Part shown: piece after piece, positions 16,783 to 24,921 of the stretch
How positions within the stretch are numbered: position 1 is the first letter of the stretch
How the letters are laid out: each line of letters starts with the position of its first letter
IMG/VR virus record: IMGVR_UViG_3300033141_001796
Span: 1 to 44,970 of that record
DNA from: a virus
Length of the DNA stretch: 44,970 nt
Strand: one strand, 5' to 3'
The notes under the pieces: generated by a model
Database searches by the model: none
The model's input: only the letters and a program-made list of their open reading frames with translations
What the model was told of the DNA's origin: nothing
Translations under genes and position numbers: made by a program

Positions 16783-17893
16783 TAGACTTATACTCCTTAA
16801 TCACATCTACTATTTTATTTACATCACTGTCAGTCAGCCACCAACCAACCGGTATACAAACGTGCTTACTGTCAAACTCATCTACGCCTGGTAGGTCAGT
16901 TGCTGAGCTGGCAAAAATCGTCTTTTTATCGTTCCGTCCGTGAACTTTAGAAGCCGCAATTCCGTTTTTGGCTAAGTAATCGATAAGCTCGTTGGCATCA
17001 TTTGTCTTGATTGTATAGAGCCAGTATGTCGATAGTCTATCATCGCAGTTGTCAGTCAGCTCGATGGACTTTAGTTCTCTAAACGCCGCATTATAGATAG
17101 TTGCGTGTTCCAGTGAGCTATCGAGCAAGAAGTCCATATGTCTAATGTTAGCTAATCCAATTGCTGCATTGAGATTGTTCATGTGAAATTTGTATCCAAA
17201 CTCAGGAGGGTCTTGTAAGCATCGCATTGCTCGACTCTTTGTTCTATCAAGACCATACCATCGCATCAGTCTGGCTCGCTTCATTAAGCTATCGTTCTTA
17301 AAAGCTATTGCTCCACCATCGACAGTTGTTAGGTATTTAATTGCTTGAAATGAAAAGCAAGTAAAATCAGAAATGCATCCGATGAGTTGTCCATTGTAAA
17401 CTGAACCAAATGCGTGAGCCGCATCTTCAATAACTGGCAAGCCGAAATCGCGTGCAATTTGATTTATTTCCTTCAAATCGCACGGCAGGCCGCCCCAGTG
17501 AACACAAAGAATAGCCTTTATTGAGTCTCTTGCTAAGTTAGGGCGATTGAGCAGCCTAAACAAACAGTTAGCGTCCATATTGCCAGTTTTTGGATTAACG
17601 TCTGTCCAGATTGGAGTAGCTCCAAGAGACAAAATCGGCTCGTTAGTTGCAAGACAAGTCATCGGCGTTGAGATGACGTAGTCGCCGTAACTAACGCCAG
17701 CTAACCGTAGAGCCATAGTTATTGCTGACGTGCCAGAGTTGACTGTCAAAACGTTGTTGTTCTGAATAAAGTTGCCAATTGACAGCTCAAACTCCTTAAC
17801 TGTATCGCCTTCGCCAACGTAGCCAGATTGAAGAACTGGCGACACAAAGTCATCAACATCTTTAGACATAAAGACTTTGAATAAGTCTATCAT
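16775..17893 (-). CDS. DegT/DnrJ/EryC1/StrS-family PLP sugar aminotransferase
   Basis: A 372-residue PLP-dependent enzyme that would transfer an amino group to a nucleotide-linked keto sugar. Landmarks: VNSGTSAITMAL (residues 51-62, phosphate-binding loop), IEDAAHAFGS with D157 that pairs with the cofactor ring, and SFQAIKYLTTVDGGAI with K186 as the Schiff-base lysine. Length and motif order are normal for the family, and the start is supported by GGGAG. It is followed on the same strand by a structural gene and preceded by two glycosyltransferase-type genes, so it belongs to a sugar cassette inside the virion operon. A biosynthetic role for an amino sugar is known family chemistry; the target is unknown. 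Confidence 0.88.
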   Translation of the reverse strand: MIDLFKVFMSKDVDDFVSPVLQSGYVGEGDTVKEFELSIGNFIQNNNVLTVNSGTSAITMALRLAGVSYGDYVISTPMTCLATNEPILSLGATPIWTDVNPKTGNMDANCLFRLLNRPNLARDSIKAILCVHWGGLPCDLKEINQIARDFGLPVIEDAAHAFGSVYNGQLIGCISDFTCFSFQAIKYLTTVDGGAIAFKNDSLMKRARLMRWYGLDRTKSRAMRCLQDPPEFGYKFHMNNLNAAIGLANIRHMDFLLDSSLEHATIYNAAFRELKSIELTDNCDDRLSTYWLYTIKTNDANELIDYLAKNGIAASKVHGRNDKKTIFASSATDLPGVDEFDSKHVCIPVGWWLTDSDVNKIVDVIKEYKSNG

Positions 17894-17895
17894 CG

Positions 17896-19317
17896 CTAGC
17901 TCCCTTCACATAGTGCCCATTTGTTCTCGATTGATTTTCTCCAGTCATTTCCATACCAGTCAACAAATAGTTTCTCGCATTCGCTAGGAATGCTAAATGA
18001 AGCACCAGCAAAATCAAGTGAGCACAAATTATCGAAGTGAGCCCGCTTAATTTTTGCTCTCATTCCTCGCTGCTCACACGTGTAGCAATCGTCGTTAAGT
18101 CTAAATACATAGAAGTCAGTATACTCATCGTTTCGCATTACAGTGAGCACGTTGTCAAAAGCATCTGTTCTGATTAGCTCGAAGCCGCTCTCTTTAAGCT
18201 CTTTAATCGCCTCAACTATCTTATCGATATCAGAGGCAAAAACTCCGATGTCAGTATCACGGTCGTGCGAGATGAGCTTTTTATCTCTAACTACTCCCAG
18301 CAACGTTCCGAACATTAGCCACATCGGTATTTTGTGCTTAGCAAAGACTGCTCTGATAGTCAATAGATTATCTAAGCTCTTCTGAACATCCATATGCTCA
18401 GTTCCGCGCCTAGCTATGCGCTCTTCAAAAGGATAGTTGCAGTATAACTCTTTGCTTCCATTAACTGCCCGGTTAACCGTTGGTCTAGTTGAACCCTCAA
18501 GCAGCGATTTGTAAATTGGCAAAACGCTATCGATGTGATAATACTCAGCGCGTCGCAGAGCTAGTTGAGACTGCTCGGCATAGAAATCTGGACTGCTACG
18601 TAATCTATCGAGCCAATAAACTATTGAGTCGCAGTTCAATGCTGGCATAAAATGCCCTTCCCACTCATCAACATATGTAGGCTCTGGATACGCAATAGTC
18701 GGAATGCCAAAGGAGCCAGCGTTGGCCAGCTTAAGCGGATTCTTTAAGACACCAGAAGCTTTGCCGTAGTCATCAACGTCTTTTCTATATGTAAGCTGAA
18801 TATCAATTGTTCTGTAGAACATACAAACATCTTGACGACTTTTGAACTCCGATAGCCAGACAAACCTCATGCCGACTTCTTCAACTAATTTAATCGCGGT
18901 TTCGATGCCTAAATTAAAATTCTCCAGCTCACCTACGTATCCAACTACCTGAGGCTTTTTTACAACAATCCTGTTGCGCTCAAAATTACAATGATGCTCT
19001 CGAATGAAGCAGTTGTTTCTGTAGCCGATTTGCTCATTTATGTATTTAGCACCTAGCCGCGATATGCTAATTGCACTTACTGTAGGATGCTCCTTAAGCC
19101 ATCGAACGCAAGCATAGGAGTCGATTGTATCGATGTAAATGTGCTTAACATACCTTAGCACATCACCGTCCGGCCAGCATTTAACGAAAATGCAAACATC
19201 ATATGGACTAATTTTTCGCGGCGAAAGCACAGCGATGTCGCCTAGTCGCTCGACCACTTGCCTAGCTCTAATTTCGCCGGACGCCCAAGGACTTGGATAA
19301 AAGCAAAGTCTGGCCAT
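17896..19317 (-). CDS. Glycosyltransferase (GT-B-like) fused to LicD-like nucleotidyltransferase-fold domain
   Basis: A 473-residue fusion. Residues 1-280 look like a glycosyltransferase of the GT-B fold: VVGYVGELENFNLG, then NPLKLANAGSFGIPTIAYPEPTYVDEW, the segment that binds the sugar nucleotide in GT4-like enzymes. Residues 315-470 match the LicD/fukutin-type fold: WLMFGTLLGVVRDKKLISHD followed by RDTDIGVF, with G337 and the D352/D354/D356 acid cluster. LicD proteins move phosphocholine or similar phospho-groups onto glycans. The start is next to the stop of the upstream glycosyltransferase, and CAGGAG lies before it. A single polypeptide could both add a sugar and decorate it. Confidence 0.8.
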   Translation of the reverse strand: MARLCFYPSPWASGEIRARQVVERLGDIAVLSPRKISPYDVCIFVKCWPDGDVLRYVKHIYIDTIDSYACVRWLKEHPTVSAISISRLGAKYINEQIGYRNNCFIREHHCNFERNRIVVKKPQVVGYVGELENFNLGIETAIKLVEEVGMRFVWLSEFKSRQDVCMFYRTIDIQLTYRKDVDDYGKASGVLKNPLKLANAGSFGIPTIAYPEPTYVDEWEGHFMPALNCDSIVYWLDRLRSSPDFYAEQSQLALRRAEYYHIDSVLPIYKSLLEGSTRPTVNRAVNGSKELYCNYPFEERIARRGTEHMDVQKSLDNLLTIRAVFAKHKIPMWLMFGTLLGVVRDKKLISHDRDTDIGVFASDIDKIVEAIKELKESGFELIRTDAFDNVLTVMRNDEYTDFYVFRLNDDCYTCEQRGMRAKIKRAHFDNLCSLDFAGASFSIPSECEKLFVDWYGNDWRKSIENKWALCEGS

Positions 19318-20067
19318 TTATCTGCTCCTGTCTGTCGGTATGTAGTAGTGTCCAGTTTGACCTTCTCGTAGCTTGCCAACCTCGCCTTCGATTACTTTTA
19401 ACTTGTGAAAGAGCTCGGCACTTTGCGGATACACTATTGAGGGGACGCCTAAGTGTCCTACCAGCACCCGAGTATCAATCCAAACCTTCTCGCCTATTTC
19501 CCTAAACATAAGGCAGAGATTTACATCGCTGCGTATGTTGACGAGCTTGCCGTTGGCATCTTGCTCACACGTATCGCGGAAGTATGGTTTCTTGAGCTTC
19601 TTTAGCTTCTCAAGATTTATGAGCGTGCATCCAAATGCACATACGGAAGTCTCATACACTCGGCCATCGAGCGGAAGCGTTACAGCATAGAACTGCTGCT
19701 TCTTGTTCTCATCTTCTCTAATCTCGAAGGCAACTTGCTGAAACCGCTCGCCTTTTTTGCAAACTAGTCCAGAGACCATCGCTTGGTCGCCAGTTTCCAT
19801 TAGACAGTCGAGCGTCTCAACTGGAATAAAGTGGTCGCCATCGAGAAACAACGCATGAGTGCACTTCTGTGCGAAGCATCGCTCAATTATCGCGTTCCGA
19901 GCCTGAGCAGCTTGCAAGCCGCTCTTGCCAATAAAAACCAGTTCATACTTCTGAGCCCAGTGAGCTATACAATACAAATGGTTAAAATAGACACTGAAGT
20001 CTACATTGTTAAAAACGTGCGTGCAGATGGCTATAGGGCCTACTGCCGCGTTCTGCTGCTCTGTCAT
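19318..20067 (-). CDS. GT-A-type glycosyltransferase
   Basis: A 249-residue protein. Residues 52-58 (QAAQARN) and 73-79 (LFLDGDH), with a D-x-D metal-binding pair (D76, D78), are typical of GT-A-fold transferases, where they bind the nucleotide-sugar and a divalent metal. The C-terminal part (RSDVNLCLMFREIGEKVWIDTRVLVGHLG) contains the usual acceptor-side acidic and histidine residues. Strong AAGGAG before the start at 20067. First gene of the sugar cassette, downstream of the capsid genes. Confidence 0.75.
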   Translation of the reverse strand: MTEQQNAAVGPIAICTHVFNNVDFSVYFNHLYCIAHWAQKYELVFIGKSGLQAAQARNAIIERCFAQKCTHALFLDGDHFIPVETLDCLMETGDQAMVSGLVCKKGERFQQVAFEIREDENKKQQFYAVTLPLDGRVYETSVCAFGCTLINLEKLKKLKKPYFRDTCEQDANGKLVNIRSDVNLCLMFREIGEKVWIDTRVLVGHLGVPSIVYPQSAELFHKLKVIEGEVGKLREGQTGHYYIPTDRSR

Positions 20068-20081
20068 TCACGAACTCCTTG

Positions 20082-20633
20082 TTACAGACACTGAATGTCA
20101 ACTAATGCGCTTGCAGCTGTTGCAGGACCTGTGCTAGTTAGACTCTTGAGAATCTGAACTCGTTTAGCATACAGGTAAGCAGTCGCTGCAGAGTTAGCTG
20201 TCGGAGCGTAGCCTTGGTCGAACGGTGCTGTGGCCGGCTGGACAGATGTTGCAATAGCAAAGCATCCGATTGCTTGTCCAGTTGCAGCTGACGACTGCAT
20301 AATAGAGACCTTACGAGCGCCTCTAACTTGTATCCAACCGTGGTCGCCTGTGTCCGAACCGCTAGGACCTATAGCCGTCATCGGAACGCCAGCGACTATT
20401 TGAACAGATGCAGTTGATGCACCAGCACCGTGAGGATGAATAACCTTCTTATGCACGTTAGCTTCAACAGATGTGATTACGTCCAAGCAAGCACCGTCAG
20501 CGACTAAGGACGTAGAACCGTAGTTCTTAATCCACCGATAAGCCTTGCCGTCCTTACGATACACTGAGCCAATGACCTCTTCATCGTAAGTTCGCAGCTC
20601 CGTTAAAGGGACTCTTATGAGATTCTTATCCAT
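20082..20633 (-). CDS. Capsid-associated / decoration-type protein, 183 aa
   Basis: A neutral, A/S/T-rich protein directly after the major capsid gene. The N-terminus (VPLTELRTYDEEVIGSVYRKDGKAYRWIKN) reads like a small beta domain with a charged loop; the middle is beta-rich (SVQIVAGVPMTAIGPSG, HGWIQVRGARKVSIM). Size and position suit a head decoration protein. No known family is recognised. Confidence 0.55.
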   Translation of the reverse strand: MDKNLIRVPLTELRTYDEEVIGSVYRKDGKAYRWIKNYGSTSLVADGACLDVITSVEANVHKKVIHPHGAGASTASVQIVAGVPMTAIGPSGSDTGDHGWIQVRGARKVSIMQSSAATGQAIGCFAIATSVQPATAPFDQGYAPTANSAATAYLYAKRVQILKSLTSTGPATAASALVDIQCL

Positions 20634-20658
20634 TGTTTAGTTTCCTCACAATTTTAAC

Positions 20659-20677
20659 TTGTTCAACATTTGAACAA
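20659..20677. repeat. Dispersed palindrome, copy 3
   Basis: TTGTTCAA and TTGAACAA flank CAT, a perfect 8-bp inverted repeat (flanked by C and by C, so it does not extend). It fills the gap between the major capsid gene and the next virion gene, upstream of that gene's ribosome-binding site. Confidence 0.7.
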
Positions 20678-20684
20678 CTAACCA

Positions 20685-21749
20685 TTAGCTAGCATACGTC
20701 ATAATACCGTGCCGCCTCGGCTGAGCAGTTGCCAACCCAGGAGTCATACACACGATATAAGCCACACGCTCAAACTGGTTAGCTGTCTCTTTCCAATTTG
20801 TCATTTCGAACCATACATTTGGATGATAGTTCATAACTACGTGATTTAAGTTGAGCATTATCACATAGTTACCGGTGATTTTGCTACTGTATGTAAACGT
20901 TGCACCGTTAAACGTTGCAGTCTCGAAACCTAAATCGGCCGCCTTGCGATTGAACGCAGTTCGGACAAGCTGCAACTTATCACGCGCTTCATCCTTATAT
21001 GCTTCGTAAATGTCCTGCTTGCACATAATAAAGTTAGGCGGTTCCTGATTAGCGTTGATACAGTTGAAGAAATGTTCCATATCAGGAACTAAGTTCAGCG
21101 CATACGGCTCGTTAGTCGGCCCTGCAATAAAGTTAGCTTTAGACTCAGTTGCATCATCATACGCTACCCAGTTTCTCCACCAAGTATTTGCTCGACTAAT
21201 GTTGCCGTTAGATGTTCCTGAATCATAAGTATCACTGTCGCTACCGTCGCCACTAGTCGATACAGCTGTTTCAGGTGCAACGATATCGTAGATGCCGTTA
21301 GGCTGCTCAGGTGCCGCATAGTAACTGCCCCACTGCATTAAGTAGGTTTCGCCATCCTGCACGAGAGCGTTACGAGCTGCCTCAAGCCGACGAGCGATGT
21401 ATGACTTAATCTGATACTTGCCCATATTCTTCGAGTCGTCAATCATCGAGCGGTTGACATCGACACAGAAGAACCGCCACTGTAGATATGCCATAGTATC
21501 GAGCTTCTGTATCTGTTGTTTAAGCGTGCTGCCTTCCTTAAACCGCTGAGTGGTTTTCTCACCGTAGCCGACAGTATCTGTCCAGCCATACTCTCCGCCT
21601 GCTTGTTCTTTTAAGCAGCCATACTCTTTAAGTGCAAGGGTAAACACAGTAGCTTCGAGGACGTTGTCAACTACCTGTGGTCTTATCTCATACCAAGTGT
21701 TGACAAAATCATCGTCAAGTTCCCTTGTAAGAGACGTGAGTGTAGCCAT
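20685..21749 (-). CDS. Major capsid protein
   Basis: A 354-residue protein in the place of the major capsid gene, after the scaffold-like gene and before a decoration-type gene. The ATG at 21749 sits nine bases after GGAGG; a TTG one codon upstream is not needed. It has a long N-terminal helix, a loop with YGEKTTQRFKEGSTL, a domain with RRLEAARNALVQDGETYLMQWG and a C-terminal MLNLNHVVMNYHPNVWFEMTNWK. These recall HK97-fold capsid proteins of podoviruses, but no single motif is decisive. A short acidic insert (GDGSDSDTYDSGTSNG) may be surface exposed. Confidence 0.75.
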   Translation of the reverse strand: MATLTSLTRELDDDFVNTWYEIRPQVVDNVLEATVFTLALKEYGCLKEQAGGEYGWTDTVGYGEKTTQRFKEGSTLKQQIQKLDTMAYLQWRFFCVDVNRSMIDDSKNMGKYQIKSYIARRLEAARNALVQDGETYLMQWGSYYAAPEQPNGIYDIVAPETAVSTSGDGSDSDTYDSGTSNGNISRANTWWRNWVAYDDATESKANFIAGPTNEPYALNLVPDMEHFFNCINANQEPPNFIMCKQDIYEAYKDEARDKLQLVRTAFNRKAADLGFETATFNGATFTYSSKITGNYVIMLNLNHVVMNYHPNVWFEMTNWKETANQFERVAYIVCMTPGLATAQPRRHGIMTYAS

Positions 21750-21777
21750 CAATAATTACCTCCAATTAAGTTTTTCA

Positions 21778-22563
21778 CTATTCCTTTGACGAAAGTATCT
21801 TCTCCGCTGCTTGGTCAACAAAGCTTCGGAAGCTAACAATTCCAGTGCTGCGACTCGGCTCGCCAGACGTTCTCGCTGCTCGGCCTCGCATTGTCATTGC
21901 AGCAAGCGCTTCTGCACTCGGCACAAGACCGCCAGAACCCTCAGGAGCTGAACCGTAAGCCGCCGGTTTCTCCGCCTCAGTTTCGTCTTTAGGCGGAACA
22001 CTCGATGCTCGCTGGGACTTAGCCAGCATATACGCATCTTCATATTCGATGCCAGGATACTTTTGCATAATTTTTCCTATATCATCTTTGTATTCATCGA
22101 AATCACTAAACTTCCTACGAGCTTCATTGAGGCCTAAGCCGGCTATAACCGACATTACGACCTTTTGCAACTTTTCGACGCGCTCACTCTGCGGCTTTAT
22201 TGCACTAGTGAGCTCTTCTTTTAGCGCCTCGCTTCTTGCATTAACAGCTGTATCAAACGCATTACAAATAACGTCGATAAGCTGTTTATTGGTCAGCTGT
22301 GCGTATTTGTCTTCCTCATCTACTACATCAAGGTCTTTCAGTAGATTCTTAATGTCCGCTTGGCTTTCCCGAAGCGCTTTGTCCTCGTCCTGTTCTTCCT
22401 GAACTCTTGCCGTCGCACTCGCTCTCATTTGTTCTTGCAGCGACGATATTGCCTGCTGAAGCGGAGCTACTGTCTCCGCTATTCGCTGCTCTATCGAGCG
22501 TTCCTCCGACTTTTGGCTCGACTCCGATTCCTGCTGTGCTTGTCTTGCTTTCTCTGTCTGCAT
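21778..22563 (-). CDS. Head scaffolding-like protein
   Basis: A 261-residue, highly charged, helical protein (first 70 residues almost all E, Q, R, S and A). Coiled-coil runs, an acidic centre (DVVDEEDKYAQL) and a flexible basic C-terminus fit capsid scaffolds. GGAGG precedes the ATG at 22563. It lies between portal-side genes and the capsid gene. Its first 215 bp overlap the preceding gene in another frame. Confidence 0.65.
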   Translation of the reverse strand: MQTEKARQAQQESESSQKSEERSIEQRIAETVAPLQQAISSLQEQMRASATARVQEEQDEDKALRESQADIKNLLKDLDVVDEEDKYAQLTNKQLIDVICNAFDTAVNARSEALKEELTSAIKPQSERVEKLQKVVMSVIAGLGLNEARRKFSDFDEYKDDIGKIMQKYPGIEYEDAYMLAKSQRASSVPPKDETEAEKPAAYGSAPEGSGGLVPSAEALAAMTMRGRAARTSGEPSRSTGIVSFRSFVDQAAEKILSSKE

Positions 22564-22759
22564 TTTTTAATGCCTCCAATTTTTTAGTTTTCTCATACTG
22601 CTCAATAATTTTTTGCCTGCGGTATTCAACAATCCGCCTTCGATGCTCTCGTTTTACAGCTCGAATAATTAAGTCCAACTCGCGCTTAGTTATGTAGTCG
22701 CCTAAAAAGCTGACCTTTGGGGCTCGAGCATCACCCAAATCGCAAACTAACTTCTTCAT
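22349..22759 (-). CDS. Small basic phage protein overlapping the scaffold gene
   Basis: A 136-residue frame. The first 70 residues are protein-like (VSFLGDYITKRELDLIIRAVKREHRRRIVEYRRQKIIEQYEKTKK), a pattern common in small phage genes next to portals. The last 70, which overlap the scaffold gene in another frame, are low in complexity (SGDSSSASAGN, GRTGRGQSASGKPSGH) and may be a by-product of the scaffold's coding. The start at 22759 has AAGGGG upstream. Function unknown. Confidence 0.55.
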   Translation of the reverse strand: MKKLVCDLGDARAPKVSFLGDYITKRELDLIIRAVKREHRRRIVEYRRQKIIEQYEKTKKLEALKNADRESKTSTAGIGVEPKVGGTLDRAANSGDSSSASAGNIVAARTNESECDGKSSGRTGRGQSASGKPSGH

Positions 22760-22774
22760 ACCAATGCCCCTTAA

Positions 22775-23038
22775 TTATAGTAGAGCACCTAACTCCAAGT
22801 CGTGCTCCTTTGCGTAACGCTTCATTTCGCGTTTACTGTAGAACGTCTTGCCTCCAGCGCATACGTGCTTTAGATGTATGCCCTCTGCTGGAAAACAGTC
22901 TGCAACGAACCGATTAGTAATGAGCCGCTGCATACGCTCGCCGCAACGAGGACAAGTAACTACGGCGTCATATTTCCAGACAAACTCATCATTTAGTCGG
23001 TTCTGACAGTTTTTACACTTGTAATCAAATACAGGCAT
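22775..23038 (-). CDS. FmdB-like zinc-ribbon protein
   Basis: An 87-residue protein starting MPVFDYKCKNCQNRLNDEF, the typical FmdB-type opening, with two knuckles C8-x2-C11 and CPRCG near residue 30. Such small zinc ribbons often sit next to phage portal genes. Its molecular role is not known. The C-terminal half is specific to this phage (GKTFYSKREMKRYAKEHDLELGALL). Confidence 0.75.
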   Translation of the reverse strand: MPVFDYKCKNCQNRLNDEFVWKYDAVVTCPRCGERMQRLITNRFVADCFPAEGIHLKHVCAGGKTFYSKREMKRYAKEHDLELGALL

Positions 23039-23052
23039 GTCCAGTTGTATCC

Positions 23053-24759
23053 TTATCCAGTTTGACTTTTTTGTCCGACCTGTTCAGTCCGCGTAGCTGG
23101 AACAGTTGGCAAGCTGCCTGGTGCGGCTGCAGTTTTGCCAGTCATCGGTGCCAAAATCCGCTCAAACGCTGGGTCGCTAACTGCATCACTGAGATAAGTA
23201 AACAACGCTCTAATGTCCGCGCCAGCGAGGAACGGCGCCATCTGTCCAAGCATCATCAGCGCCTCGACTTTCCGCTCAGCTCGGCTAAGTTGCCGCTTGG
23301 TTGATAAGCTAATATCATACTGATAGTCGCCTTTTAGCATATCACCCGTAACAACTGCCCAGCCCTCATCGTGCATAATTTCCCGAGGCACACGCCAGTA
23401 CTCAAAGATTATTTTGTTAACTTTACTTATTATATCAATGTATAAGTCCGCAATAGCTTGCTCTCGCCTGTTCAGTCGCCGTTGAGCTCCAGCCGCAACA
23501 ATAGTTGCCTCCCGAGCAGTCCGCCTGCCAGAAGCATCATACTCACCGAGCTGATTTCGACTGAAGCCAATCGCCTCTCTTGCATCTCTACGATTGTTTT
23601 CTGCATAAGCAATATGGTCAAGCATGGTGCCAGTTTGCATAGGTGCAAGTATCTCGTTAAGCGGAAACTGAGTATCGACGCCTTCAGCCGCTCCGACGTC
23701 AGAGCTCAAAAATCTCGATAGTGCTTCTTTTGAGAGAGCATTTTTGCGATATAGGAACTTCAACACGCTAATCCGCCGCTGCTTCTCGGCCTGCTTACTT
23801 ATGTCAAATTGTGTTTTTTGAAGCTGGCCGAGATAGTAAGCTGGCGGAGTTGTCCAGAAGGAACGAGGATGCTGAGTCAAAGTAGCTGCAACGTAAGGAA
23901 GTCCGCACGCTACCTGAATTGCATCTGCGTTCCTACGTAAATACCTATCGTAGTTTCGTTTAACAACTAAAATCTCGCCTGTAAGCCGGTCTCTAATTTC
24001 CCATAGTTCGATAAATTGAGGATTTTTGTTATGTTCAGCGATGCCTTTTAGTCGTATTTGCTGCTTTTTTGTGCCGGTTGATAGATAGGACTCCATAAAG
24101 TCCTCCATCGTTATATCGGCCTGCAGTGAACTTGTATTTTTGTATTTTGGGTCTGCCTTGACTGCATCTATGTGCCTAACAACACGGTGTGCTACCCAAG
24201 GAGCATCTTCAAGAAAAATAGTTCCCCAAGGCACAACAAAATCGTGAGGCAGAACCGGCCTAATCCAAGGCCAACCTGGCTGAATATCAGGCGACTCAAT
24301 CCGCTTGCCTTGCTTATTAAACTGCGTAAATGTCATTCCGAGTAAGTTATTTCCTTTGCCGATGTCGTAATAAGGCGACCAGCCAAACTCGCTATCGTAG
24401 CCGATTTTTAAGATAATCGCGCCGTAGAGATAGCCGTTTAGCAGCGCTTTATCTACGTATCGCTTTATTCGCAGCTTGCGGATGAAATAATTGTCAAGAG
24501 ACTCAATTATAGGCGCCTTATCGATGCCAAGTCGCCTTTCTGGCTTAACTACGAACTCTGGGTCTGGCACAGTTAATGCGCTCATTATCGAGTCGCCCAT
24601 TGAGTAGACTAAGTTAGGCCCTATAGCCGTATCGCCGTGCGGGTCGTTGAGGTAATTAAGCTCAATCTTCCGCCAAGCCGCCTCACGAGCGAACATCTCG
24701 CGATACAGTAAAGCATTGTCAATGTCGACTAACCAGTCCTCTGGAGTCTTTTTAGCCAT
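23053..24759 (-). CDS. Portal protein
   Basis: A 568-residue protein directly after the terminase gene, as portals are. Features of portal proteins of podoviruses: an N-terminal region with IGPNLVYSMGDSIMSALTVPDPEFVVKP, a wing region with tryptophans, and a long helical crown with DHIAYAENNRRDAREAIGFSRNQLGEYDASGRRTAREATIVAAGAQRRLNRREQAIADLYIDI. It would form the ring at the head vertex through which DNA is packaged. Its ATG overlaps the stop of the small gene upstream by one base. Confidence 0.85.
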   Translation of the reverse strand: MAKKTPEDWLVDIDNALLYREMFAREAAWRKIELNYLNDPHGDTAIGPNLVYSMGDSIMSALTVPDPEFVVKPERRLGIDKAPIIESLDNYFIRKLRIKRYVDKALLNGYLYGAIILKIGYDSEFGWSPYYDIGKGNNLLGMTFTQFNKQGKRIESPDIQPGWPWIRPVLPHDFVVPWGTIFLEDAPWVAHRVVRHIDAVKADPKYKNTSSLQADITMEDFMESYLSTGTKKQQIRLKGIAEHNKNPQFIELWEIRDRLTGEILVVKRNYDRYLRRNADAIQVACGLPYVAATLTQHPRSFWTTPPAYYLGQLQKTQFDISKQAEKQRRISVLKFLYRKNALSKEALSRFLSSDVGAAEGVDTQFPLNEILAPMQTGTMLDHIAYAENNRRDAREAIGFSRNQLGEYDASGRRTAREATIVAAGAQRRLNRREQAIADLYIDIISKVNKIIFEYWRVPREIMHDEGWAVVTGDMLKGDYQYDISLSTKRQLSRAERKVEALMMLGQMAPFLAGADIRALFTYLSDAVSDPAFERILAPMTGKTAAAPGSLPTVPATRTEQVGQKSQTG

Positions 24760-24920
24760 TATTTCTTCTTTACTTTCTTTTTATGTCCAAGATAAGTTTT
24801 TCCGTTTATGTAGCAATAGTGTCTATACTCACCGGCCTTTAACTTAAACCGTTTAGAAGGCCCTTTTGCTGTCCGCACTTTGCCACCAGCTTTTACGCAT
24901 CTTTCAAAAGCTTTAGGCAT
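24759..24920 (-). CDS. Small basic protein, 53 aa
   Basis: ATG at 24920 after GGGAGG; the stop overlaps the portal start by one base. The product is MPKAFERCVKAGGKVRTAKG then SKRFKLKAGEYRHYCYINGKTYLGHKKKVKKK: strongly basic, with two cysteines. Short basic proteins of this type (VKAGGKVRT...) occur next to portals in many phages. The function is unknown. Confidence 0.75.
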   Translation of the reverse strand: MPKAFERCVKAGGKVRTAKGPSKRFKLKAGEYRHYCYINGKTYLGHKKKVKKK

Positions 24921-24921
24921 T

